Source: Himantopus leucocephalus (Eukaryota; Chordata; Aves; Charadriiformes; Recurvirostridae). From it: a DNA stretch of 64,000 nt. How positions within the stretch are numbered: the first letter of the stretch is position 1; each line of letters begins with the position of its first letter. The notes beneath the pieces are model-generated. The model saw nothing but the letters and a program-made list of their open reading frames with translations. It was not told where the DNA came from and searched no databases. The translations under genes were made by a program, and so were the position numbers. Location of the stretch: assembly GCA_003993805.1 (NCBI GenBank), contig RSEF01000031.1:56598892-56662891 (forward strand), written 5' to 3'. Positions 1-12,614 of this stretch are shown piece by piece.

Positions 1-770
1 GTGGTTTGGGCTGGGCTGGCCACGAAAACAAATGACAAATGCTCTCTAACTTCTTTTCCAAGTGAGAGAAGAATGACAGAAAGAGAGACATGAGTTTATN
101 GAGAGAAGAATGACAGAAAGAGAGACATGAGTTTATAAGAAACTAAACTACTTTAATGAAATATTAATAATAAAATAATAAAACTAAAATATAATAATAT
201 TAATAAGGAAATAATGAAATATATCCAGTATACACAAAACCGTATCAAGCTCCCAGGATGACGATCACATCACTGGTCACCAGCAGGCACTGGGAAAGCC
301 CCAGACTGGAGTCAGCGATGGACAGCAACTGGATTCCAGAGCTGGATTCAGGAACACACAGATTTAGACCAAAGGCAGATGAATAGAGTCCTCCTCGGAC
401 ACCAGCTACTGAAGCAAGAGCCTGACCCTTTGATCCCTCAGCTTTTATACTGAGCATGAGGCAGATGGGATGGAATACCCTGTTGGTCAGGTTTGGGTCA
501 CCTGTCCTATCCGCTCCTCTCCACATGTGGGACCCCTCTCCACTTTTCCGTTTCCGACCCTCCAACAGAACAAATAACAAAAGCTGGCTGCCCTTGGGTG
601 TTATAGCCATAAGTATAAGCAAGAGCCTCTCTGAACACCTTGCTTGGTATTAATTATAAACATCAAGCCTTATCTCTGGTAGAAGCCAACACTGTCTGAA
701 ACATATGCAGTTAATTTCAGAGAGTTTAGTTAGTTAGAAAAGGCTTAGCTGCAAAGTGTAATCACTGAAA
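1..770 (-). mobile_element. LTR-like segment of an endogenous retrovirus (possibly ERVL type), minus strand
   Basis: Read on the minus strand, this stretch has the order expected of an LTR. A GC-richer upstream part is followed by a TATA box (TATAAAA, 449-443). About 290 bases further on comes an ATTAAA polyadenylation signal (157-152) in AT-rich sequence. The text around the TATA box and the end of the segment resemble avian ERVL-type LTRs from memory, but no alignment was done. No gag, pol or env coding sequence is attached within the window, so it is either a solo LTR or one end of an element running off the left edge. The 770 boundary is approximate. An open frame of 125 codons on the minus strand (245-622) lies inside it and is not treated as a gene. 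Confidence 0.45.
64..136. repeat. 36-bp direct repeat split by a single N
   Basis: The 36 bases at 64-99 are repeated exactly at 101-136, with one N at position 100 between them. Two perfect copies joined by a lone N look more like two overlapping reads or contigs that were not merged than a real tandem duplication. The repeat lies in the terminal part of the LTR-like segment described next. Confidence 0.85.
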
Positions 771-953
771 AGAGTATTGGTTCTGTTTGACCTCAAACCA
801 GGACAGCAGCTGCGGCTGGCAGCACCGGGCACAGGGCCACATCCGTGGCTGGCACGCTGAGCACCGGGGTGCCGGCAGGGACTGACCGTGGGGCTGCCCC
901 ACGCAAAGAAACTGCTGCTCGGTGGCCGGTTCGCTCCTCTGTCAAACAGACCT

Positions 954-1514
954 GTGGAAGCCCAACCGTGCCATCCAGCAAGGTGTTAGCGTCCAGCTGA
1001 TCCAGAAGAGCAGGAAAACGGCCCTTGCTCCCAACGGTGGCTGCCTAAACTTCATCAAGGTAAATAACCTGCGTCCAAAACCAATGAAGTTAACTGTCCC
1101 AGCGTAACCACTTAGAAATGTTACTCACCCCACACTTTGGGGAGTGTAGAACTACTGTTTGCTGGTTAATAACATGGACTGTGAAACCGTCAAGCTCGAA
1201 TTTTCCAACTTTAGGCTATTTCAACAGACTCACAGTGCAGCTACTCCACTGTATATATGCATGTAAATTTACCAAAGCGAGTCTTGGTTGTTAGCCTTAC
1301 TTGACTTTATTCGTGTTAATTCAATTAAATTGTACAGTTGTTTCTAGTTATCTGGTTACTGCTAAATTCCAGGAAAATGACAGAAGTTCTGGTTGTGGGT
1401 TTTGGTTGGAAGAGTCACCCTGTATGGTGATGTTCATGGAGTTCAAGGTTGTCAAAGTAGCCAATGTTTCTCTGTTGGGCTTGTACACGGACAAGAAGGA
1501 GAGACGAAGATTGC
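954..1514 (+). pseudogene. Partial duplicate of RPS23 (exons 3 and 4, with an intron between)
   Basis: Two blocks match the last two coding exons of the RPS23 gene about 4 kb downstream. Block 1 (about 954-1059) reads in frame as a diverged uS12 segment (PNRAIQQGVSVQLI against [14 protein letters not shown] in the intact gene, and GGCLNFIK against DGCLNFIE). It is followed directly by a GTAAAT donor at the same place as the real intron 3. Block 2 (1373-1514) starts just after a TTCCAG acceptor-like site and keeps the stretch [10 protein letters not shown]. Compared with the parent exon it has about one inserted base near its start and a 5-base deletion before FKVVKV, so the frame is broken, and the TAA stop is lost. 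Exons 1 and 2 were not found. Because the exons are separated by 313 bases, this is not an ordinary processed retrocopy. It is best read as a dead, partial DNA-level duplicate; the intron is not obviously similar to the parental one. Confidence 0.8.
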
Positions 1515-1981
1515 AAGTTCCTTTTGTGCAAGTTAGAGTACTGTTGCAGATGGCAGTTTTAGGATCCTGCACAACTTTAAGGTAGCAGCAATTTAACATT
1601 TATTAACACAGGATTAGGTTGTATGATTTTTAACAATACTTAATCATCAGCCAATTGAGTGATTTAACAAAACTTGCTACAATCAACACAGCAACTTAGT
1701 TAAAGATTCGAAAACAGCAAGGTTCACGTAATATTTACAACAGCTCCCTAAATCAAATGGCACACACATAAACACGAGACTTACAACAGAGTTTCCTAAA
1801 TCAAATCACACACACACAAACACACACAGAGATAATAAAGGTTAACCTATATAATTGTTTCTCTTTTTGCAAAAAGTAGTAAATTATTGGTACCAAACAA
1901 TCTTTGAAACCTCGAGAAATACAACAGTAGTGAATGACTCACTCCTTTCCTTCATCAGCATCTGCCAGCAGGCGATCTCTG

Positions 1982-2081
1982 AAATCCTCAAGAAATATAC
2001 TCTTCAAAATACTCACAAAATCTGATTGTCAAAATCCTTGCAAAATCTACTCTTTGAAATCCTCACAAAATCTACCCTGAG
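1982..2081. repeat. Four tandem copies of a 25-bp unit
   Basis: Four consecutive 25-base units follow the pattern AAATCCTCACAAAATCT plus a variable end. They fill exactly 100 bases without gaps. The copies differ at several positions, so the array is not recent. It lies within the second LTR-like segment. Confidence 0.8.
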
Positions 2082-2296
2082 AGGCATACCAGCTCACCTC
2101 AGGGGGAGATACTGGGCCACAGCCTGCCGCGATCCCGGACAGCTCAGAGAGTCTCACTTAGAATCGCTGTTTCTAGGATGATTGACTTTGGTATTTTTCC
2201 ATTTTGGCCACAATTCTTGTCTGGTACCCTCCAGAGCAGGCTATGACCCAGGCAGCAGGAGTGTCAGGTATGGTTAGGGAGTGCTGAATCATCCTA

Positions 2297-2386
2297 ACTC
2301 ACTGTACTTGCAACCAGGACAAGAAAGTACCCGATTGTCCCAACTCACTGCACTTGCAACCAAGATAAGAAAGTGGCAGATGGTCC
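2297..2386. repeat. Two tandem copies of a roughly 45-bp unit
   Basis: The motif CTCACTGNACTTGCAACCA, followed by a conserved AAGAAAGT, occurs twice about 45 bases apart. Both copies end near GTCCC. This is an internal duplication of the LTR-like segment. Confidence 0.7.
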
Positions 2387-2490
2387 CGGCCCAGTGCATC
2401 TGCATCAACACCAGAACACAATGCTGGCGGGTCCTGACATTGCAACATGGCCCAAGGGGGTCTGCACTCATAAACATTTTAATTTGGTAA

Positions 2491-3560
2491 TTTTTTATGC
2501 CTTTCTGTGCCATAATAAATGGTTTGTATATACAAATGTTATTTATAACTGGGTGACATGCCTGAAAGAACATTTTTGCAATGGGTGACACTAACTAAAC
2601 CTGAGCATTTCTCTTTGGTTTTGGCTCAAACAAACAATACTAATTTTGAAGACCAGGGTGAAATGAAGAAAAACTGTCCTAAGAGAAGAGTCCCAAAGTC
2701 CTACTGAAGTTTAAAAATAGCAAAACCTACAGTAACATCACCTTTCCTAGATCTTAACATATTTGTGCACCAAGTGCCAGATTGTTTCAGTATATTCATT
2801 TTATTTATTCATCAATTTCCTTCCTAGTCAGCTTTGAAGTACTAAGTATTCCTAATCTTTTTAAGACTGTAAAGCAAAGCTGTAGCATTTTTACAAGATT
2901 AACTTCCCTATTCTTAAAATTACCAAATACCACATTGGAATTGCATCTTCTAAAGAGCTGCTTTGTACAACAGTAACATTTGCTCCTAAAACTGTTGCTG
3001 GGTTTTCTGGCTTTATTGGTTTCTGATGGGGGGGGGAGGGGTTGATTGTTTATTTAACCTTTTTTTTTTTATTATTTATCCTACCCAGATTGAATGTAAA
3101 ACCAGCCCTTCAAAAAAAGTAGGTATTTTCTGGTTTAGCTGTAAACACAGGTTGTGTTAATAAAGATACATTTAGATCTAATTACTGCTCCTTCACGGCC
3201 ATCCCCAAAAGGCAAGAGAACATTCATGACTTTTTCTTTCAGGGAGCGGACTGACTGCCTGAACGGGGCTGCTGTGCCCGTTCAGTCGGCACCCGTAGAT
3301 CGCTGGAGTTTGGCAGCACGGACTAACAGTGGCTTTCAAAATTAATAAATGCTTGGGTTTTTGTTACAGGATTTTACTCTGCTGTAGATCCACCGGAAGA
3401 CCTTGAGGCAATGTACTTAGCTAAGACAAAAGCTGGATGTAAGAGATCCTGGCTCAGCTACCATCAGAGCTCCTTGGTATCTTCCTCGCTCACCCTAAAT
3501 ACACCATACTTGAGATTTCTGCCTTTGCTCGCGTTGTGAGCAGCTTGGCAGGCGCCTGAT
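2491..3560. other. Intergenic DNA upstream of the RPS23 CpG island
   Basis: No gene or recognisable repeat was found. The stretch holds homopolymer runs (a G run near 3028-3041 and a T run near 3061-3070) and short chance open frames. GC content rises towards 3560, where the CpG island begins. Confidence 0.5.
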
Positions 3561-4193
3561 GAGGATGCAGAGCTCCAAGAACGCTATGGAAGAAGTAAGA
3601 GGCCTCCCGAGCTGCAGCCGAGGCCACCCCACGCAGAAGGGCCCGGTGCCACCGTGCCCGCCTCGCTTTAGGCCTGGTGCACGCCTGTTCTGAGGGCGAG
3701 AGCCATCCTCCGTTCTTCTTACCCACGGGACGCCCTGCAAGCCTCCCCGATGCTACGGAGGAGGGCCGCACCACCGCCATTTGGTGAAGCCAACCTGAAT
3801 CTCACCGTCCTTCGCCCCTCGTTCCCTCAGAGAAGCCCAAGCGCCCTTTCGCTGCCTCACCTCGGGGAGGCGGCCGACGCCCTGCCCTCCCCCCTTCCCT
3901 GCGCGGTCGGTAACTCCCAGAGAAACCGCATTAAACAAGTTAAAACCCAATCCCCGCCGGTACCGAGGTGCCGCCGCCCGCCCAAGCGACCGGTCCGGCC
4001 CGGCCCGCCCCCCGCTCCTCCCGCCCCGGGGGGGGGGCCACGCCGCGCCGGGTCGGGTCGTCCCACCCGGTGCCGGGCGGGAGTTTCAGTCAGGCGCGGC
4101 GCGGGCAGCCCGCGGCGGGGCCTCGCGGCCGCAGATAGGCGGCGCGGCGCGGAAGGGCCTCCCTCTTTCGCGCTCGGCAGCCGCGGAGGAAGG

Positions 4194-5987
<1,794 letters not shown>

Positions 5988-6013
5988 ATTTACATTAATT
6001 TGTCGAGAATGTC

Positions 6014-6019
6014 AATAAA
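6014..6019 (+). terminator. RPS23: Polyadenylation signal of RPS23
   Basis: A canonical AATAAA lies 27 bases after the stop codon and implies cleavage around 6030-6045. A very short 3' UTR is usual for ribosomal protein genes. Confidence 0.9.
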
Positions 6020-6045
6020 ATTTTTGATTGGAAAAACTTCCATGC

Positions 6046-9000
6046 TTATTATTTAAGGCTTACAATTTTTTAATCTATATCTGCAAGTGACATACCTCAC
6101 AGAGGTTGGGGTGTGCTGTGCTTTTTGTTGTTTCCTTCTGTAAGAAATGCTTTGCTGTTGAATGACAGAAGCGAGCCAGAGCGTCTTTGTAACCAGCAGG
6201 TGAGCTTGAAAAGCACTGTGTTTCCAAATGTACCTTTGCGGTGTGGAGTAGCACAGCTGTCTCACAGGAGCTTCAGAGGTTTACTTCATAGAAGTAAAGG
6301 GTGTTTTAGTTATCCGTGGACTGTCCCTGATGGCCAGCGCCTTCATGAAGGCTCCTTCAGCTTACAGGAGCTGCTGTCAGGATGGACTGATGGATCCCTC
6401 TGAGGCCTCTGTCCCCTCATAAACCTTTCTTCCCCAAAGCTGTCATGAAAAGGGCCCCATGAAACAATGTCTGGACTGTTAGGCTGCTAGTTGTACAGAA
6501 CTGTCAAGATTTTGAAGCTTGGGTCCAAGAATGATGCTAACACTGAGCTAACGAGTTCTGACCTAAGGAAGCAGGCTAGGGGGGAGGGAAAGGTCTCCAG
6601 TGTTTGCTCCGTTGCCTATGTAGTTTGCAAGGGCTGGAGTGCTGCGAGAGCATGGAGAGCATGCTGTGTCACCCTAGCACACGTGGTCCACTGCAGCTGA
6701 CGGTGCTGTGTACACCAAAAGTGAAAGTGGGCGAAGTATTGCTTTGGTGTCACAGCCTTAATGATCCTAAGGGCTTCACAAATCAGCGTATCGTTAGGGA
6801 TGGCTTCGGTGGTGGAAGGGGTCTGGGGAGTAACAAATTTACTGCCACATCTCACAGTAAAGTTTCCTTGTTTTCCTCTGTCAGCAAAGGTGCGGAGTGG
6901 GTACTTAACTGGGTTTTAGTACAGCACTTGCAGATGGATTATTACTGTTGGGATGAAAGGGTTTGCCAGGCAGCAAGATTACATCTTGCATCTCTGTTAG
7001 ATCTACTGTGACCTTTTGCTAGGGGTTCAGTTGTCTTTTTTTTTTTTAAAGAGCTAATTGCAGTTTTATACCACTGTACTCCACAAAGATCAGTTGGTTT
7101 TCAGGAGCACAGGATAGCTACTTTTTCTTTGGGCACTAAGTAGTTCAACTATCACATAACTATGTAAAGGTGGTTGGTTGTAAGGGTGGGCTTTTTTTTT
7201 TTTTCAGAGCCTGAAGTATTCTATATTACTCCCTTGTTTTTGCCTTATCTGTTCAGTGGCTGAGCGTAGATACTGTTTGAGGGATGTTTGCATTAACTGT
7301 AATAAATACTACACAATCCAGACCTTGATTATCAGACTCTGTCTGTTTTAGAGGGAACAGGCTGCTGGAATTTTATCTTCAGTCATCATGTCAGTCATAA
7401 AACTGTTCCCATAGGAACTGAAATGAAATTTCTTACTGCTAGGTCTGGCCAAAAAAAAACACCCAACCCTATTTCTTTCTCTGGGACTATTAAATTCATC
7501 AGGAATCAAAACATACCCTCAAGCAGGTTAAGAGGAGAAATTGCATGAATTTTAATGCGCATTTTGGAAGGCCTTCTTCAAATCAAAAATGGTTACTGTA
7601 AATGTTGAAAATGGTATTTATTCAGGGCCTTCAAATGATGACAGCAGCTCTCGTTTCTAGTGTGAAGACAGGCAGTGGGACCTGACACACAATTCATCAG
7701 GTTTAGGTCCTGAAAGGATTATTAAAGCATTTATTTTACCTAATCTCATCTCTGTCCTGCTCAGCCCATAGATGTTCACCCAGATGCTTTCATGTTTAGT
7801 GCAAATTAAGTCTAACTCGTTGAACTTGGGCAAGTCTGCCTGATTTGAAGATGCCCATTTCTTTTAGTGTGTTCCAGCTGTTCTCACCTAACTGCTGTGT
7901 GACTGACTTGATCGTGCCTTTAAGTATGGCTTTTTGGCTTTCTTTGCTAGATGAAAAAAAAAACGTCTAAATAGTTGGATTTATTTTTTTTTACTTTTCA
8001 AAGATGTCTGTGCCAAAATCAGGCTATTTGAATAACTGAGGTATTTCATCAGTTCATGTCTTCAATCATTCTTCTCTCTGTATTGTCCAGTTTTTCAACA
8101 TCCCTTTAAAAAGCAGGTGCCAGAATTAATACAGAATTACAGAACAGAACATCAAACAAGAAGCCAGCATGTCCCTCTGTATCAGCCTTTAAATCATTGC
8201 CAGATCTTCTGTTCTGTCAATACTTGCACTCGTATATTTTATCTTGAATTTGGGCCCTTTAAAGTACATTTTGCACAAAGCTTATAGTGCAGCGCTGGGT
8301 TCTTTTTTTCATGTTAGAGCTATTTTATGCAATAAAAGCTCAAAATATTTATTTGGCTGAAGGTAGAGTGTAAACAATTCCCTCATTATAATCATAATTC
8401 ATCTGTGTGTTCTTCCAAAAGGTTCTGCTTCAATTAGTATTCATTAATTTATATGGAAACGGAGTAAAATTTAAGAACAGATTGAGAATCTCTACTAGTG
8501 GGTATTTTGTGGCTTAGTCATCTGGGAATTTGTGAGGTTTGGATTCCAGTCCTTGTTCGGGCGCAGAAGCGATGCTGAACTTGGGTTTCCCTTATCCTTG
8601 TGAACGCAGCAGCCCCCGTTGCAATGAAACCAGCTCTTGCTGCAGCCCCTTCCCAGCGGTATGGGGAACTCTGGAAAAGCTGCTCTCTTCCATTCCCGCG
8701 AGAGTAAGACTCCCTTTGTTGGAACCTGACTTAAATACCCTTTAAGATTTTAACTCCTTGATGAATCTTGAACACAGGGTAAACGCACAGTACCTGTTGC
8801 TCACTTCAGTCAACGAGCACGTCGGAGCCTAAGTGAGGAGGTTGGGTGGACCATGCCATCAGTTATCCCCACCCCTCCCCTGGGTAATCAATATCGCCAT
8901 TTTTTCACTGCGCTTTCTGGTTTCCTAGCCCTCCTGTTTTCTTGGGTGGTGGAGCGTTAACTGCTAGTATTTTTTTTCTTTCATGCAACCATATGTGTGT

Positions 9001-12000
9001 TGTAGATGTGGTGTTCTGTTTTCACCCAAAATGTTATGCGGGTGGATTTTGAGGATCTTCTACATCTGCCCAGTAGTTCTAACAGCTTCACTGAACCAAA
9101 GCAACTGTTCATGCACAGTAATTTCAACCATGCTATTGTATGCTCAGAGATCCCAGATATGTCCTTACCATGTCTGCTGTGGCTCTGTCTAACGCTTCTG
9201 TGAAACCTGGAATACACGTGCAGTAGTTAGAGGTAGCACATAGCAGAGACGCATATATATTCTACTACCAAGTCTCTGAAATCCCACCTTCATCTAGGAG
9301 CAGAACAATGTGCGTAGACAGCCAGGTTTGAAAGCATCAGCTGCCATCGCTACAGCTATATTTACTAACGATATGCATCAAACCAACTGCAGGTACACAT
9401 GTGAGAGAAATCAGTTATGTGCAAAACAGCTATGATGTCACCAATTTTTTTTTTTCAGGTGATCCTTGATTACAATAAGACTGGAAGCTACTAGATGAGC
9501 AAACCTGAATGTTGAAGTATGACTCACAGCTTGCAGACCCGACAGCAGGTCCTGGTGGAAGAGACAGATCCCAGCCAGCTCATTTAATCTAGATATCATG
9601 GTCTTATGTATGCAAATGTTATCCTACATAACTGCTGGTGTTAGAATTCCAGCTGAATTTCTGCAGGAGATAACATTACTTCAACTACAAAAATCAGCAG
9701 CTTTTGTTTTGTTATTCTGGCAAATTGTTTGGGTTTCTTATTTTGATTTGCTTTTCTTGCGTAGCAAAAATCATCAGTAGGGCTGCCAATCATACTCCTC
9801 CGAAAAAACGGATTTTACTTCAGCCAGTGAAGAGGACTATCAGAGTCCTCGCGGTTCAAATACTTTTCAAATTCTAAAGTCAGTCTGGCAGTAGAGGAGA
9901 TGAAGATTTACTCGCAGGTAAATGGAGCTAGACCCGTTTCCAAAAGTAGGGCATTGTCATGAGGTAATCTTGCCACTAGATGTTGCTATCAGTACAATGA
10001 GGGGAAAGCTGAAACATAAAAGGCGTAAGCCAAAAAGTTGTTTATGTGGACTTTAACAAAGGAAATATTCAAAATGGGAGGCTTAGCTTTTAACTGATTC
10101 GGTAAGTTCCCGTTAGGAAAATGGAACACTTACTGCCTTGTTGCCTTCGCGTACCTAAACGGTGCGTAGATGCTATATAGAAGCACAGGAGCTTATGGGG
10201 TAAATTCACCTGAAATCTTGTTAGATCAAAAACATGGAAGAGAAGAACACAGGTGCTCATTACTGCACCAAGCATGTGTACATTTGATAGGTTTGGTTGA
10301 ATTAGGAGCTTGTTTTGTGGTTGTTTTTTTTTTTAAACTTCCTGCAATGCAGTGAGACTACTATTAAGGTGAATGGATAATAGTAGTTACCAGAAGTAGG
10401 AGAATGCACAGAACTGGGAGCAGGACAAGTAAAGCACGGAGTTATTAAAGCTAGTTGCACATTTTGAGTTGCATTTTATTATTTGTTTTGCAAGCATGTT
10501 TAGTACATGACATCTACTCAACACTTGGGCACCAGGATTCTTCTAGCAAGTGTGTCCATGGATTCTGTCGGTGCCCAGGAATAATTTGTGTGATCTGTAC
10601 ACTCTAGAAAGAAGTCAAAGGAAGAAGCGCCAAGCCAAACCTCATCACCAAGTCACTATTAAAGGGGGTTTAAGCCTAATAAAGAAGCGTTGAAACTATG
10701 TGTTACACAACCCAAATCCTCCGTAACGGAAGAGAATCCACAGAGACCAGAGAAGAGGTGAACTCATGCAATAGATCCAGCAGTCCATGTTTCTAATTCA
10801 TTAGCAAAGCATGTGTAAATATTAAAAGAGTAGGCTAACCATACGAAGCTAACAATACCTGACTGCCGGACGCAGGAGAATGAACTTCACAAACCCCGGA
10901 GAAGCAATCAAGGCTTGGCGGACTGAGGCCTGGCTGGAATCCACCAAAATTCAGTTCAGGACTTTGATTTGGATCAGGTGCAAAGGAAAGAAGGATTAGT
11001 TCATTTCCACAGTTTGGCAAATCTTTTTCCCCGTGTTCTCCCCTGCCATGGGCTCTACCTGCCCCTGGATGTGGAGTTGCATCAGCCGCGGTGCTTGCTC
11101 AGCAGAAACAAAAATCATTAAGACTGGCTTCTGCGTTTTAAGGTGAGGTATTCCGAAAGAGACATAGGGGATTGGTCCTGGTGGCACAGATGACTACTGG
11201 TGAAAAGCTCCTTATTGGGATTCTTCTCTGTCTATAGCCTAATCCTGGGCAGCAACAAAGGTGGGGAAAGGAAGCACCTGAACAGCATCTCGCTCCATCT
11301 GGGCTCTGCTGCCGAGGCTAATAGCACACAGCTGCCGAACCCAGCAGCGCACAAAGCATGCAGCATAATCCCTTTAGACAGGGCTACCGCTTCCAGTGTG
11401 CTGTACGAACAACATTACTGAAAAATAGTACTACAGGAAAACATGTTGTTTTCTAACAAGCTTGAGGAAAAAGGTGTTCAAGGCACGGTTCTGTAACACC
11501 ATTCTCTTTTGAAACACAGCAGTAAACTCCTCTCTCGCCTGAAGTTGAGATTCATCTTCAGCAGGTGACAGTTACAGCAAGCTCTCCAGTGGTGAAGTGA
11601 AAGCTTCCTTGTGGTGCAGATTTTTTTAAGACTCTAATGAAATCTAGGACATAAAGATAACAGGTGTATGACACCTTCCTAATTCCTCTTGAGCACTCAA
11701 TACATGGTTACTCTCTTCAGGGCTACTCTCCTAGCATGACTCTGTATCAGCCTGGCTTTTTAAATTTAGGAATTAAAGCTGTAGCTACTTGACATGGCAG
11801 GTTTGCAGCTACGAACTTCAGGTACACATTTTTTTTATTCTAGACAGTAAGAACTTATTGCTAAGAAATGCCCTAAACTCTCTGAAACACTTTTAAAAGC
11901 CTACATTTTACTAAAAATATGCACAGATACTCATACATACACTGTTCTCTAGAAGAGACTATTCTGGAGGAAACATTTGTAACTTCACAGCTCAGAGGAA

Positions 12001-12382
12001 AGAGCATTTTTCCTTTGTGCTGGAACTGAAACACTATGCAATATAAATGTAGAAGTCCAAACAGACTCATTAAACCATAGTCATAGCAAATGCCCCCCCC
12101 CAAAAAAAAGTTATTGAAAAAGTTTTGCTGAAATTCATGGAGTTGCAACAAGGATATTGATTACTTCACTGTATACAGGTCTAATTCACTAGCTCAACAT
12201 ACACTGTTGTGAAAACAAGCATGCAACTTGGCCGACAGAATGTTTCTTTTAGTAGCCAAAACCAACCAACTACAAACCTCCTGGCAGACAAGATGGGGGT
12301 TAAATCCTAACCTGATCACACTGACACAAATGAGGGATTATGTAGGTAGCAATTGCATTCCAAAGAAAAGCATATTTTTGGC
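6046..12382. other. Interval between convergent RPS23 and ATG10, left part
   Basis: No gene was recognised on either strand. There are T and A homopolymer runs (for example 7038-7047, 7193-7204 and 9446-9458) and many short open frames of chance length. A 61-codon minus-strand frame at 10835-11020 could be a spliced exon, since it holds a donor-like CAGGTATTG, but nothing supports it further. The far end of a long ATG10 3' UTR could reach into this stretch. Confidence 0.5.
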
Positions 12383-12614
12383 TTACTTGAACTCATAAAA
12401 TTCATTCTTCTTGCTGATTCTTGTAACCAAGGGCAGGTATGAGTCAGTTGTCTTAAAAAGAAGTCCCCAGAAGCAACGGTCCTCAATATGTCTTCCCAGA
12501 TTAGCAAGGATGAACGACTGAGCAAATCTGCAAAACTGTTTGGAACTGGAAATTTTCTTTTTGATAAGCTGCAAGATTTCAGATAATGTATGTAGCAAAA
12601 CCCCAAGTTCAGAT
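12383..12614 (-). CDS. Candidate alternative last exon on the minus strand downstream of ATG10 (unproven)
   Basis: An open minus-strand stretch of 232 bases follows an acceptor-like ACTCTTAG and ends at TAA, with a donor-like GTAAGC overlapping that stop. If the ATG10 exon at 16395-16518 were spliced at the donor overlapping its own stop (after GAA AG), this stretch would continue in frame. It would begin RSELGVLLHTLSEI, end KKNEFYEFK, and add about 76 residues. The peptide is mixed and helix-like in composition but matches no family recognised here. A second frame over the same bases is also open (12316-12606), which weakens the coding argument. It may equally be an exon of an unknown transcript or chance. 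Confidence 0.25.

Larger units (their letters stand above)
1580..2490 (-). mobile_element. Second LTR-like segment (avian ERV type), minus strand
   Basis: The minus strand carries an AATAAA signal at 1604-1599. Upstream of it is AT-rich sequence whose wording resembles the 3' part of avian endogenous retrovirus LTRs, and then a more GC-rich part up to about 2490 that contains internal direct repeats. Two copies of a roughly 45-bp unit lie at about 2297-2386, and another partly duplicated unit lies at about 1735-1825, ending in a CA-rich tract. No retroviral coding sequence is present. The family assignment and both boundaries are uncertain. Confidence 0.4.

Noticed and set aside
245..622. A 125-codon minus-strand frame at the left edge
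   Set aside because: It lies across the TATA box region of the LTR-like segment and resembles no protein.
922..1599. The RPS23 copy as a working second gene
   Set aside because: Exons 1 and 2 are missing, the last exon is frameshifted by an insertion and a 5-base deletion, and the stop is lost.
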